64,000 nt of DNA from contig CAXKWD010000009.1 of NCBI GenBank assembly GCA_964059195.1, forward strand, positions 151,788,778 to 151,852,777, read 5' to 3'. Of this stretch, positions 1-10,259 are shown piece after piece (the stretch's first letter is position 1; each line of letters begins with the position of its first letter). Made by a program: the position numbers and the translations under genes. The notes under the pieces are model-generated. The model saw nothing but the letters and a program-made list of their open reading frames with translations, made no database searches and was not told the origin of the DNA. The stretch comes from Ectobius pallidus (taxonomy: Eukaryota; Arthropoda; Insecta; Blattodea; Ectobiidae).

Positions 1-12
1 GTTAATATAAAA

Positions 13-300
13 GGTAAAGTGTTTCCTATACAGGCCATGGAGGCCAGAGGGTTCCAGGAGGTTGAGGCTCCCAGATTTTGAACATTTGGCACTTGAAGGT
101 GGTAAGGTTGTCAGCCTTACGCACCGTCTGCCTTAACCACCAGGATTTCTCCTGGTACTCATTTCTGTTAGGGGCTGAGTCGACCCTGTTAGAGGCTGAG
201 TCGACCCCAGGGCCATAGTGCCAGCAGAAGGATTAGGCCAATTGAAAAATCTCAACGACCTCATCAGGAATCAAACCCGTGACATAGTTAGTATAGCTAT
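13..300 (-). mobile_element. SINE family S2, near full length
   Basis: Shares its body and 3' end (the 'ccatggcctgtatagggatcac' type tail, seen here as reverse complement) with copies at 28554-28833 and 56055-56325. The decayed tRNA-like head is at the right end. A short internal duplication of the 'gaggctgagtcgaccc' segment distinguishes this copy. Confidence 0.75.
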
Positions 301-394
301 GCTTTTTCATAACTAAAGCCATTGCATCTAAAATAAGCAAAGGTATTTTTATGCTTAGGGCTCTAAAATACGAAGCCTAAACAATCTCTTTTAA

Positions 395-835
395 CTGTTT
401 ATTACGCCCATATTAATTCTCACCTCAATTACGGTGTAATGCTTTGGAGGAACCATACTTGTGATAAATTTCTCATCTTATAGAAAAAAAGCTTTTAGAA
501 TTATATGTGGAGCTTCGTCAGCAACCCATTGTAAATTACTGTTTATCAAACTTGGCATTCCGACTCTTCCAGCAATGTCTGTTCTTAATTGCCAACTTTA
601 TCTGGATGAAGTTACTAAATGTGAAGATATCAGTGACTATGATGCACACAATAGAGGCAGTTTATGTATTCAAAAATGTAAATATGCTACAATATTTAAC
701 AGTTATGAAAATGTTTCTTTGAATCTGTATAACAGCCTTAGACAGCCTGTCAATATAAGACAAATGTCTTACTGTGTTTTCGAGAGAACCTAAGAAATAA
801 TCCACTATACTGCATCCAGGAATTTTATTCCATAC
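395..835 (+). mobile_element. LINE reverse-transcriptase C-terminal fragment
   Basis: The translation begins with a 'HINSHLNYGVMLW'-like stretch. After one frame break it continues as an open frame (461-793) with 'KKAFRIICGASSATHCKLLF', the usual layout of the region after the RT domain of CR1/Jockey-type LINEs. There is no upstream RT and the frame is broken, so this is a dead fragment. Family assignment is from pattern memory only. Confidence 0.65.
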
Positions 836-1603
836 ATTGGGTGTGAATTTTATAATTTGTGACGTTTATATACATTTTCTTTTAATGTCCTGGCAAAAAT
901 TATTCTATCTATCTAACCTTATTTCATATTTGTGTACACTGATATGAGAAATTCTTACAAATATGACAAGATTTTACATAATGCACTAACGAATGATTCA
1001 TTGACATGTTCAAATTAGAAATTGATCACACCGAAACCACGTTCATACTGAAAACAATGTCAGGATTTGCATTAGGTCTATTACTTGCACATAAGTGAGG
1101 AGCGTTTAAACTGAAAAATACATTAAAATGTAATGCAGATATCGGTAGCCATACATTTCAATAGAATGCACAATGTTATATCAATATCAGGTAATGTGTT
1201 TATTATTTCAACAGCTAGGTGTTTTCTAAATCATTTATTTAATGGTAAAATAATAAAAAAGTTATATTAATTAACACTGACATTGTTGTAAAGAAGCAGT
1301 GTGACTAGAAAATCGAAGCAATCGACAACTTTAATAGGTTATGTTTAGGATAGAGTGGGCCATGCAGTATTATTGTAACATTACAAAATTGATGTGTTTA
1401 TAATTATGTTGTCAAAAGAACAAATAATAATATTTATGTAAAGTACCAGCTGGATATGAAAGTAATTTTGTCTCTTATTTCTGCTGACAGAAACAGCTTG
1501 TCTTGTTTGCATTAGTTATGGATTCAAATGTTTGTGGTGGGTCTACCTCTCATTGGCTGTCCTTCAGGGCACAGGACATCGAACTTCTTATAATAGATGG
1601 AGG
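836..1603. other. AT-rich gene-free stretch
   Basis: No coding potential, repeat boundary or structured RNA that I can recognise. Confidence 0.5.
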
Positions 1604-1611
1604 GTTATTAC

Positions 1612-2285
1612 CAGGGCCTGGATTCTGATGACATGTCATCTTTTTATTGATGCTGCATAGACATTGCCATTTTAGATAAATCCTAATCATGGCCTCTAGA
1701 TTATAAAAATACATTTCTTTTAGGTCATTATTTTGTCATTTTCGTGTCATTTGCTTCCTTATTTAGTCATTTTCATGTATTTACATTATATGTATTTACT
1801 TTTTTTTTTTTTGCTAGCGGTGCTGGCTTTGAAGTGTTGTTTGTTTAATACAAGAAGGAAAAATTTGGCATTAAGTGTTGACATGTCTCAGTCGGAAATC
1901 AGAATAAAAGAAACACTAAAATTTTGTATTGTATTACTGTTGTTATTAGATTGACTTGGCACCTGGTTGGATTTGAGAGTGCAAACTACTGTTTACCCTC
2001 AATTAAACAACAATATAATCCAGCAGACTACAAAAGGAAATGCCTAAGTTTGACTCACCAGTGCCTCAGTGCCAGTAATAATTTCACAACATTACAGTTA
2101 TTTACAGTTTTTAAAATTATGTACAAGCTAGTCTATAACTTTGTATGTGCAATAATAATTTTTTATAAATAAAATATAAGTTTTTAGGTCATTTTTTATA
2201 ATTATTAAGTCATTTTCTTTAAAATTTAGGGTCATTTTATAGGTCATTTTTCAGACAATTTTAGGTCATCAGAATCCAGGCCCTG
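1612..2285. mobile_element. hAT-type MITE with intact ends
   Basis: Terminal inverted repeats (TIRs) of about 21 bp start CAGGGCCTGGATTCTGATGA and are mirrored at the right end. A perfect 8-bp TSD GTTATTAC lies at 1604-1611 and 2286-2293. The interior has many 'ttaggtcatttt' subterminal repeats, a feature shared with the elements at 29066, 20044 and 43153. The small open frames inside are not convincing. Confidence 0.85.
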
Positions 2286-2293
2286 GTTATTAC

Positions 2294-3151
2294 AAATACT
2301 TGTCAATTTTTTATATTTACTAATTCCAATAATGCTTACTAATGCCTCAGATAATGACCAAACATGGTAGTTTATCTTATATTATGTTTGCTAGGAACAC
2401 GAGAATACGATTTTATCTGATAAAACATGAGCTTATTATTGGAAACATAAGGTATCAATATGTCACATGCTGGCAGTGTGAACAGAATAAAAACACATTA
2501 TTTGTCTGGAGACTGAAATAAGCCATTTCATTTCTGAATTAGGTTAATACTGATAGCATTGGTTAGGCTCAGGGCATTCGTTTAGTATGCCATGATCTCA
2601 CAACTGACAGAATATCAATTTCATTTTAATCAAAGTAAGAAAGTTATTATTTATATTCATGGAATAGTCTTAATAAATCCTGTTTCATCAGATAAATTTG
2701 ATTGAACTTTGTTTTGGAGAAACTAATCTCTTGTGATAAACGTATACCGAGCTTCTCAGAAGATAATGAAAGTTTAATTTTACTTGTACAACCTCTCAAA
2801 GGACCTTGGCCACCTGGAAGTGGATGTTCCATTATTTTTAATTTACTTACACAAAAACAAAATAAAATAAACACATACATGGACCCAGCAAAATATGTGT
2901 TTCTCCTGGAGATCTGGAGATCTGTCTTCTTCCAGCCAGTTCTCCCTAACCACCATATTGTTTGTGGACGACCCAATGTCCGTTAATTTCCTTCCTGTGA
3001 CTTTTCTTAGCTAGCTTACAAGCATGAATTATATCCTCCATATATTGGCCATGTATTTAGAACTCCAGTGTGATTAAGTTTTTTCTGATCGCAAAAATGT
3101 CTTTAGTCTTTTGAAAGTGTAATTTAATTGGTGGATGTGGAAACTGCATGG
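2294..3151. other. Gene-free stretch
   Basis: Short open frames on both strands around 2647-2986 overlap each other antisense and resemble no decarboxylase exon. I find no third exon of the partial gene at 3416-4068 here. Confidence 0.45.
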
Positions 3152-3160
3152 GCAGAGTAA

Positions 3161-3273
3161 CATAGGCGCCGACTTAGGGGGGGCAAAATACTTACTTTCA
3201 TGTAAGGCCTATGTATAGCTACTGAAAATCCAGTTCTTGCCCCCCCCAGAAAAATTACCAAGTCAGCGCCTCT
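3161..3273. mobile_element. Small hAT-like MITE
   Basis: About 113 bp bounded by imperfect inverted ends (ATAGGCGCCGACTT on the left, AAGTCAGCGCCTCT on the right) with internal runs of G and C. Flanked by the direct repeat GCAGAGTAA at 3152-3160 and 3274-3282, consistent with an 8-bp TSD plus one chance base. Confidence 0.65.
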
Positions 3274-3415
3274 GCAGAGTAATGAATTGAGGAGCAATTT
3301 GAATCAATCGCGAGGAGACTGTTCAACAAGGATACACGATTTAGCAATTAATAATTATCATAATAATACGCTGCCTATAGAAATGTGGAGGATGTACCCT
3401 TTGTGACATACTCAC

Positions 3416-4068
3416 CCAGCCTCCGAGAGAGAGAGCAGCGCTGTGATCGCAGAACATTTCAGCCAGCAGAGAGGAATACGAGTTTCCACTGGGGAAGTAT
3501 CCAAAGAACTTAGGATGGTTCCAGTGCAGTACCTGCAGGAGGTTCCATTATTACTAATTTAGCTATGCATATTTTCCTATAGACCAGCTAGAGGCAATGA
3601 CAGATCCAGGGTGGGTGCCATAGGGGCTGTGATATCCCTTTGGTTTTTCTTTCACATTGTTTTGATTTCTTTAATTTCTCAAAAATGAAGTTTAAAGTTT
3701 AATGAAATACAAATTTCAACTTAAAGAAGTTGAATGGTATTTATACAATAGTCTAGTGATGTTCATTTTTATGTAATATTTGTATTAAATCCAGGCAAGA
3801 AAGTGGAGGAATCGCCCAGAGGATCTAAAAGACTGATAATTTTCCCTCAGGACCACGGTTTGCTTACTCCAGGCATTATCTTCTCTTCCACATCCTTGAG
3901 CATGACATCAAAGCTTTCCCGACATTTCGGTGGTTGGGGAGGCAGGCACTTGCGCAGGTAACCATATTCAACATCCGGAGCTACTCTTCTGCAGGCGACA
4001 GTGTCCATGTATTCACACATGTAGTCCACCAGTTGCTTCCCTCGCTTCTGAAATTCCTCCACTGTCAT
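3416..4068 (-). CDS. Divergent aromatic-amino-acid (tyrosine-type) decarboxylase, first two exons only
   Basis: This looks like the N-terminus of a third group II PLP decarboxylase. Exon 1 (4068-3868) is exactly 67 codons, ending 'KIMPG' before a GTAAGC donor, as in both neighbours. Exon 2 (3532-3416, 39 codons) contains '[17 protein letters not shown]', matching the '[17 protein letters not shown]' block of the paralogs, and ends in Trp before GTGAGT. The ATG directly follows a TTACAG acceptor, so a 5'UTR intron is likely. The end of exon 2 has diverged: the neighbours' 'IGCIGFSW' is replaced by 'AALSLGGW' and there is one extra codon, next to a CT run. Exon 3 onward is absent from the 3.4 kb to the left, so the gene either continues outside the window or is a broken copy. 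Substrate cannot be stated. Confidence 0.8.
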
Positions 4069-4254
4069 CTGTAATGTGATATTGATAAGAAACCCTCATG
4101 TTCACAAATTCTTTTCATTCTCCGAAGTAATAGTTTTGACGATATGGGGTTCAAAGTATTTGCCTATTTGCACCTGTTTTTTTATTTATTTTTCCTGACT
4201 TCACCATAGTTCAAATTATATTTTCGGAAATATGAATGTAAATAAAAAATACTA

Positions 4255-5261
4255 CCATATTTTACGGACTATAAGACGCACTCTTTTCTTCCAAAAAATT
4301 GCCTCCAAAATTCAGGTGTGTCATATGCTCGAAATTAATATAAAAATGTCCAGTGTTTGATTTAAAATTCCCGCCAGTCTTAAAAATGGCCATATATTCA
4401 ATGCTGCAGGAAATCTATCTCTATCTGGCAACATTGGATTCAATTGGCAGCAGCAGTGCATCGATGCAACGAACATGAGTTGCGGGGATTCATAAGCTTG
4501 CTAACACTGTCTCCCTCCTGCCCCGCCATCACAAACCTAGAACATTGTCTAGCCTATGATGCGTCATTGCCAGGGCCGGATTTAAGAGTATGCCGCCTAT
4601 AGGCTAAGTCCATTTGCCGCCCCCCTCTATAGTTCATATTTGCTTATTACATTTGCTTTTTTATAAGGATAGAATTCATTGGTGTTTAGAGTCGTTAAAA
4701 ATGAAATGGATTTCGAAATTAATTAATTTGTTCTTGGAGATCAGTGATCACTATTTTAAACATATTTTTATATTTTAATGCTAATGACTATCTTTTGCGT
4801 AATTGAAGAACTGTGTTCAATTTGAATTAAATTGTCCAACACGGTGAAATGAAATTACACAAAATGTAGTTAATTACTGGTTTATTTGTTGAAAAATATA
4901 CAAACTTCTCTAAAGAACTCACTCCACGTTATCTTCATGTTCAATTTTACATAGCTATCTTACGAGATTTCTTAAATATTTCATTTTAACTTTTGAATAA
5001 ATTGCCAAACTGCCGCCCCTGAAAATTTGCCGCTCTAGGCTGCAGCCTACTTAGCCTATTTAGAAATACGGCCCTGGTCATTGCAGTCTACGGTGCCAGT
5101 GAACTTGAATTGAAAGGGGTTTGTGTTATCAGTAACAGTACAATATTTTTGTTAGTAGCCAATATAATAATAAAAATGGTAAAAGTGTTATTTTTTTTAA
5201 ATCGCTTAAAAATTAAGGTGCATCTTATAGTCCATAGCGTCTTATAGTCTGTAATTAATGG
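4255..5261. mobile_element. TA-flanked DNA element split by a nested hAT MITE
   Basis: The outer inverted ends are 'CCATATTTTACGGACTATA' on the left and its diverged mirror ending '...ATTAATGG' on the right, each bordered by TA. The motif 'gactataaga(c/t)gcac' occurs once at the left end and twice at the right. No transposase frame remains. A 506-bp element occupies the centre (4571-5076). Confidence 0.65.
4571..5076. mobile_element. hAT-type MITE, nested
   Basis: Ends are CAGGGCCGGATTT... and ...AAATACGGCCCTG. A perfect 8-bp TSD GTCATTGC lies at 4563-4570 and 5077-5084. It is inserted inside the TA-flanked element 4255-5261 and so is younger. Confidence 0.85.
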
Positions 5262-6488
5262 TATTTTTTAATTTTTCCGTACAAAGTTAACATAAAATAA
5301 GATATTAAATCTGAAAATGTATTAAGTATATGTAAAATAATGATAATAAGAAAATGCAATATAACAGGCAATTTTGAACCTTAAGCATCATCTCACAGTA
5401 GAATAACTCGTATATTTTTCAAGACTCTGCCATGAAATTTAAATGGTAGTTTAAGCAAGTATTCATCTCGTGGTAAACAAAGTATCAGAAATAAATAAGA
5501 TCCATTTTCCCAATATAAATATTTATTTCATTCATTGCCAGTTTTCATAGTTATTCTAGACGAATATCCTTAACAAATTATTTGAGTTTTAAAGTATGCA
5601 AATCTGTTTTTAGAATGAAATAAATTTTATTTTACTGGCATGAAGCATGTCTTTTTTAATTAGTACCATCGCTACAGCTAAACCACCAATTGTATTACTT
5701 TCATCCACAACTTAAAATTCACATACTACAATGAGACCCTGTGGTCATAACCTTTTAAATTGTGTGTGGAATGACCCAGGATTAAGTTAAATGACTCAAA
5801 ATGACTGTCTATTGGCTACTAGCTCAATTAGTCTCATTACAGGTGAATGGTGAGCTACGGCTTGATTCTAGTAGTGACTCACCCCAGACATTGATCTCGC
5901 ATTTCTCTTCACTGGAACATATCTGCAGATTTGATGCAACATGGCCGTCTTCCTGTGATATTACTACTGATTTCTAATATTTATAAAAACTCAATTTAAA
6001 CATGTGACACATTATTTTTGAATTGTCGTAGCTAGGCAACGCAACTTTACAGTGTTTACCTGCATATCTCTAATCATATGAAATGCAATCAACTCTTGCT
6101 TCTTTCATTATTTCTTGTATTTTCTAAAGCATGTACTACTGCGGATGTGCAGATAGCATTTGGGTGACCAGCTCTAAAATAGTCAGAGGGGTAAACATTG
6201 AGAACCAATTTGGGTCAACGGAAACGCTGATAAAAACTCTTAGCTCTGTTGGTAATAGAATTAGAAGCATCAACAGTTTTTTAACATTAGAAGGACCAAC
6301 TGGTCTTTGTCACTGGTTACAACTTTGTAATTGTTTTTGAATCTTCTTTGTTTTCTCCAAAAAAGTTACTTCCTCATGTTTTTTGTTACTTAGTGTTTCC
6401 TACAAGTATTATTAGTTACAAAGGTCAGCGCTCTCCTGTTCGTCTGCTCAGTAAACAATACAGTGTCATGTTGAATTTTGAAATAAAC
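5262..6488. other. AT-rich gene-free stretch
   Basis: I see no supportable gene. A 69-codon open frame at 6131-6340 has no recognisable motif or splice context. Confidence 0.45.
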
Positions 6489-6501
6489 TCTCAACAATTG
6501 A

Positions 6502-7019
6502 GAATATTATGAAAGAAAATTTCCTCTGACCCTGGGACTTGAACCCAGGACCTTTGGCTATTCGCGCCAATGCTCTACCAACTGAGCTAAGCTGGAGCTC
6601 AATTCACAGCGCCAGATGGAACTTCTCTCCTATGACTAATTGCCCTAATGGTCTACCTCACAGACAGACAAGTCATGTCAAATGCAGTACTGTGAGGCAC
6701 ACTAAGTAGTGATTTTTGTGACCGGGCTCCCACTGTTATTGTACAGTTAACATTCAAGATAGATATATAAGCTTTCATGAACCACAGATTATTGTCTCTG
6801 TTGGATATTACATGAGAATATTATAGGAGAAAAATTCCTCTGACACTGGGATCCATCTGGCGCTGTGAAGTGAACTCTGGCTTAGCTCAGTTGGTAGAGC
6901 AGTGGCACATATAGCCAAAGATCCTGGGTTCAAATCCCAGTATCAGAGGAATTTTTCTCCTATAATATTTTCATGTTATGTCCAACAGAGACTGTGGTTC
7001 ATGAATGCATATATATCCA
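6502..7019. mobile_element. Fold-back element with two tRNA-like units
   Basis: A tRNA-like segment on the minus strand (about 6533-6612) and another on the plus strand (about 6885-6950) face each other around a spacer. The plus unit is framed by an inverted pair ('agctttcatgaaccacag' at 6769-6786; mirror at about 6990-7005). The whole insert is flanked by the 13-bp direct repeat TCTCAACAATTGA (6489-6501 and 7020-7032), the signature of LINE-mediated insertion. A related copy lies at 14648-15076. The tRNA units have a mismatched acceptor stem and an abnormal anticodon loop, so they are not functional tRNAs. Confidence 0.75.
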
Positions 7020-7109
7020 TCTCAACAATTGATTTTCTATGAAGAGTTTTGTAGTAACATGAGAATGCTACACTTAGCATCTCGTACCCTCACATCAACT
7101 TCATGTAAC

Positions 7110-7399
7110 GAAGGGTACGCCTACTTGGTCGCTGCCTACAGATCTGCAGGCCCGGGTTCGATCCCTGGTACCTCCTTGGAACGGGGTGCATTCAGCCTCG
7201 TGGTACAAACTGTCGAACTACTCAATTAAGAAGGAGTGGCTTTGGTCACAGAAACCACCATTAACGGCCGTGGATGTCGGCATGCTAACCATATGCCCCC
7301 AATCCTGCCGTCTGCCTATGGTAGATGATGTAGCAGTCAGGAAGTAGGCCTAGTCCCTTCAGGGATGTAGCGTCACAGAGTTTAGTTTTTTTAGTTTCA
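7110..7399 (+). mobile_element. SINE family S1, near full length
   Basis: The tRNA-like head includes a B box ('gggttcgatccc'). The body has 'accaccattaacggccgtgg' and the tail 'ggatgtagcg(c/t)cacggag' runs into TTTAGTTT repeats. Matching copies are at 27115-27431 (plus), 22181-22480, 11161-11392 and 57320-57436 (minus). Confidence 0.8.
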
Positions 7400-7519
7400 G
7401 TGTAATGAAGGACGAGTCATACAATTGGATTAGTAGGAGGGGTTACTTAGCATGTTGTAATGCCTAGGATGTATTTTATAGCAATAAGCTTTGCTGACTA
7501 CCTATAGGCTATCATAACA

Positions 7520-7851
7520 CAGCAAGCATTCAGGAAGTCCCAGGTTCAAATCCTGTGGCCGACCAATTTGACATGGGTTTTTTCATGGTTTTCCCAGTCT
7601 TAAAGGCAAATACCGAATTGGATATTTATATACCATGAATCATCCTCACCATTTTATCCTGTATCATATCCATTTAAATTAATATCAGTTGAAATTTACT
7701 CCATTAAATACACCGACAGTAGAAACAATTGACAATCAATAGTTCCATGGCCTACCCTACTGTACAGACACAGATCCCGAATTCCTGATGTGGCCTTGAA
7801 GCTGAAAGGAGTGTAAACACAGCTGAAATAAAGTTAAAAAAAAAACACAGC
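7520..7851 (+). mobile_element. SINE family S3
   Basis: The B-box-like 'caggttcaaatcctgtgg' is followed by 'caatttgacatg' and a body shared with 38352-38672, 55553-55830 (minus) and 59212-59400. The 3' end is 'ggagtgtaaacacagctga' plus an A-rich tail. Confidence 0.75.
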
Positions 7852-8121
7852 AACAATAGAAAACAGATGCATATCACTGCCAACTGGTATGTACACAATC
7901 AAGGTAGGCCATGACTCCACTCGTATCAGTATTTCTCAACCATTGTGGCCCACAGCTCAGAATACCAATTGTTTCTTCAAATTTTAGAACAAGCATTCAA
8001 TAAATTAATTGCAGCGTAATCATAAAAGAGAACATAAAATTGCATTTAGATAAGTTACTGGACTAAGAATCATAAAACACAGAAAATAAAACATTTAATT
8101 GCAATGGATCACTCCGAAAAA

Positions 8122-8168
8122 GTTCTCATGACGTTTCAACCCCACCACGGGGTCTTCCTCAGATGCAA
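8122..8168 (-). ncRNA. Candidate minimal hammerhead ribozyme, mirror copy
   Basis: Exact inverted copy of the motif on the other palindrome arm: CTGAGGA at 8162-8156 and GAAACGTC at 8137-8130, read on the minus strand. Confidence 0.55.
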
Positions 8169-8316
8169 CTGAATACTGCTTCTAGGTTATACGTTCAAAA
8201 CCACACCCCCCTTTTTATTGACCTCGTTCAAGAATTCTCCACCCGGCTCCCATCACAGCCCCCTTGATCATGTTCCACGCGTGGTTTTGAACGTATAACC
8301 TAGAAGCAGTATTCAG

Positions 8317-8363
8317 TTGCATCTGAGGAAGACCCCGTGGTGGGGTTGAAACGTCATGAGAAC
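8317..8363 (+). ncRNA. Candidate minimal hammerhead ribozyme
   Basis: The conserved CTGAGGA (CUGANGA core, 8323-8329) is followed by a hairpin stem II (GACCCC pairing with GGGGTT) and then GAAAC-GTC (8348-8355). Helix I can form from GTT-CAT (8316-8322) with ATG-AAC (8356-8363), with small bulges. Helix III is reduced to the self-complementary ACGT, as in dimer-acting hammerheads. The predicted cut is after 8355. Activity is not shown. Confidence 0.6.
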
Positions 8364-8467
8364 TTTTTCGGAGTGATCCATTGCAATTAAATGTTTTATT
8401 TTCTGTGTTTTATGATTCACGACGTAATGGAAAAAGGACCTGTTTTTAATATGTGTACTGGACTAAG

Positions 8468-9027
8468 TCTAGTGTATGTTATATATTTACACTCTGCTAT
8501 GGTTTTCTACACTTAAGTCATAAATAAAATATTTCTTGTAATGAAGAAGACATACCCATTATGCTTGCGGAATTTCCCCTTTGGATTGCTATGCCTATGC
8601 GATATTCAGTGGCACGAGGGTCGTTAGTGATGGACTGTAGATGTTTGCCCAATTCAGAGCACCAGGAACCAGTATTGTGGTTCTGTCACACCAACATCTT
8701 TAGATTACTACGTTTTGATTTAATTTTTGACGCCTTCTCATAGCTGTTCTTATCAGCTTGCAGGCAGTATTAAACCTATTATTTGTAGCAATGACAGGAA
8801 GGTTCGACACCAGAAAGAGGCAAAAGTGTCCTTTCCTTTATACTGATACAACAAGTTTAAAAATACTCATTTTGTGGGTTGTTGAGGAGCTAGGATCAGG
8901 CAGGAAGTCGCAATAACTCAACAGTTTTGTATTTGCATAAGGTTTTATAAAAAATGTAAACTTAATAATAGATATTTTATAAATATGGTCGTACAAAATC
9001 ACAGAAGCAGGTATCTACTTTGGCTAT
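8468..9027. other. AT-rich gene-free stretch
   Basis: Only a 60-codon open frame of unremarkable composition (8561-8743). Nothing supportable. Confidence 0.4.
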
Positions 9028-9112
9028 CGTATAAATACTGATATGTACATAAATACACTTTACGAAGGCTACATTCATTGTTCAGTCTTCGGGTTCGGTT
9101 TACGGGAGCGAG
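9028..9112 (+). promoter_or_regulatory. Possible core promoter and short first exon on the plus strand
   Basis: TATA-like sequences (GTATAAATAC at 9029; ATAAATA at 9049) precede an arthropod-type initiator TCAGT (9082-9086). After about 27 nt there is a strong donor GAG|GTAAGTAAG (9112/9113). No coding exon on the plus strand follows that I can recognise. It could be a non-coding RNA start or chance. Confidence 0.25.
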
Positions 9113-9405
9113 GTAAGTAAGATCACTTGTCACATTCTGTTTTCATTGAATTTTTCTATGGAGTGCTTCAGAATTGAACTTAGTTGTGGTGACCTTTTAA
9201 AGTCGTTTGCATTATTCTTATAATACTGGTACAATCAAATCAAGTTTCAGCAGCTTGAAATCTAAAAATTCTTGAAATTCCGTTGCAATATTTGTAAAAC
9301 ATTGGACTCGCCCAACTAAACGGTTCACATCTATTGTAAGACAGAGTTGTCCTCTAAAGATTGAAACTGGGTGCTACTTTAGAGGGTTGCATCATGCCTT
9401 ACAAT

Positions 9406-9904
9406 CAGTGATGGGAAGTAATTGAATAAAAGTAATCGGATTACAGTAACAATTCCTTTTTTGGTCCCATTTACTTGTAATCAATACTTTTTAAGAAATG
9501 TAATTTCTACGTGTAATTTACTACTGGAAATAAAATTGAAATTGTTATAATTTAGTAGTTGTTAGTATTAGTATCATTCTCACTTGCTGTATCATCTTCA
9601 TCACTGTTTTTGCAACTAATATCCAAATTAGAGTTAATATTAACAAAAAGTTACTCAATGTTCCAAAAATATTCTCAATGATATGTTTTTTTGTTTGTTC
9701 ATTAATCATTTGGGCTTGTGCCCAAAACAGACCAAAAACAAGGAATTTTTAGGTACTGTCATTTTGTAAAGTAATTGTAAATGTAATTGTAATTTTACTG
9801 ATTACCTTTTGAAAAAGTAATTTGTAATAGTAATTAAGTAAAATGTTTCTCGGGTAATTGTAAGTCAGCCCAATTACTTTCTTTTTGTACTTTTCCCATC
9901 ACTG
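9406..9904. mobile_element. hAT-type MITE
   Basis: Ends are CAGTGATGGGAAGTA... and ...TACTTTTCCCATCACTG. Perfect 8-bp TSD CTTACAAT at 9398-9405 and 9905-9912. The interior is built of 'gtaattgtaattgtaatt' repeats. A second copy in the opposite orientation lies at 63359-63817. Confidence 0.85.
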
Positions 9905-9962
9905 CTTACAATTCCGTCATTCACAGGATAGAAGTTAGTCTTTGAGGTAGTGAAGTGAGAAT

Positions 9963-9968
9963 TTTATT
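9963..9968 (-). promoter_or_regulatory. Candidate poly(A) signal for the Tdc1-like gene
   Basis: AATAAA on the minus strand about 290 nt downstream of the stop at 10260. It is the nearest canonical hexamer I noticed. In AT-rich DNA this is weak evidence. Confidence 0.3.
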
Positions 9969-10259
9969 TTGACATGTCAAAAGTAAAAACAAGAATTTCC
10001 ACGAAATTAAAACAGTTTGTTTCAGAGTACGATAAAGAGCAAGGAGATCGACAAATAATCTTCAAGTTGTCTTTTAAAATTCTTTGGTTCTTTTTTCATT
10101 CATTTTAAAGTAATAAAATCATTATTTTAAGGTAATTTTGTAGTATTCCCGCCCTAGGAATAATGATTTAATATTGTTTGGTAGGGACAGATGTACTACA
10201 TCATCTCCTCACATCACTTTGAAGTCTTAAGAGAGCAGAACGTTTGCACTTTGTCGGTT

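Larger units (their letters stand above)
8068..8455. mobile_element. Penelope-like element terminal fragment in perfect inverted duplication
   Basis: Arms 8067-8204 and 8281-8418 are perfect inverted copies (138 of 138 positions) around a 76-nt spacer. A 12-bp direct repeat TACTGGACTAAG flanks the unit (8056-8067 and 8456-8467). The arm sequence has a hammerhead-ribozyme-like core, a feature known in terminal repeats of Penelope-like retroelements. No reverse transcriptase or GIY-YIG frame is present. The Penelope assignment is inferred from the ribozyme core and the inverted terminal arrangement. Confidence 0.6.

Noticed and set aside
6533..6612. tRNA gene (and similar ones at about 6885-6950, 14728-14800, 14980-15055)
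   Set aside because: A and B boxes are good, but the acceptor stem has mismatches, position 33 of the anticodon loop is C instead of T, and each unit sits in a repeat with a TSD. They are tRNA-derived SINE heads.
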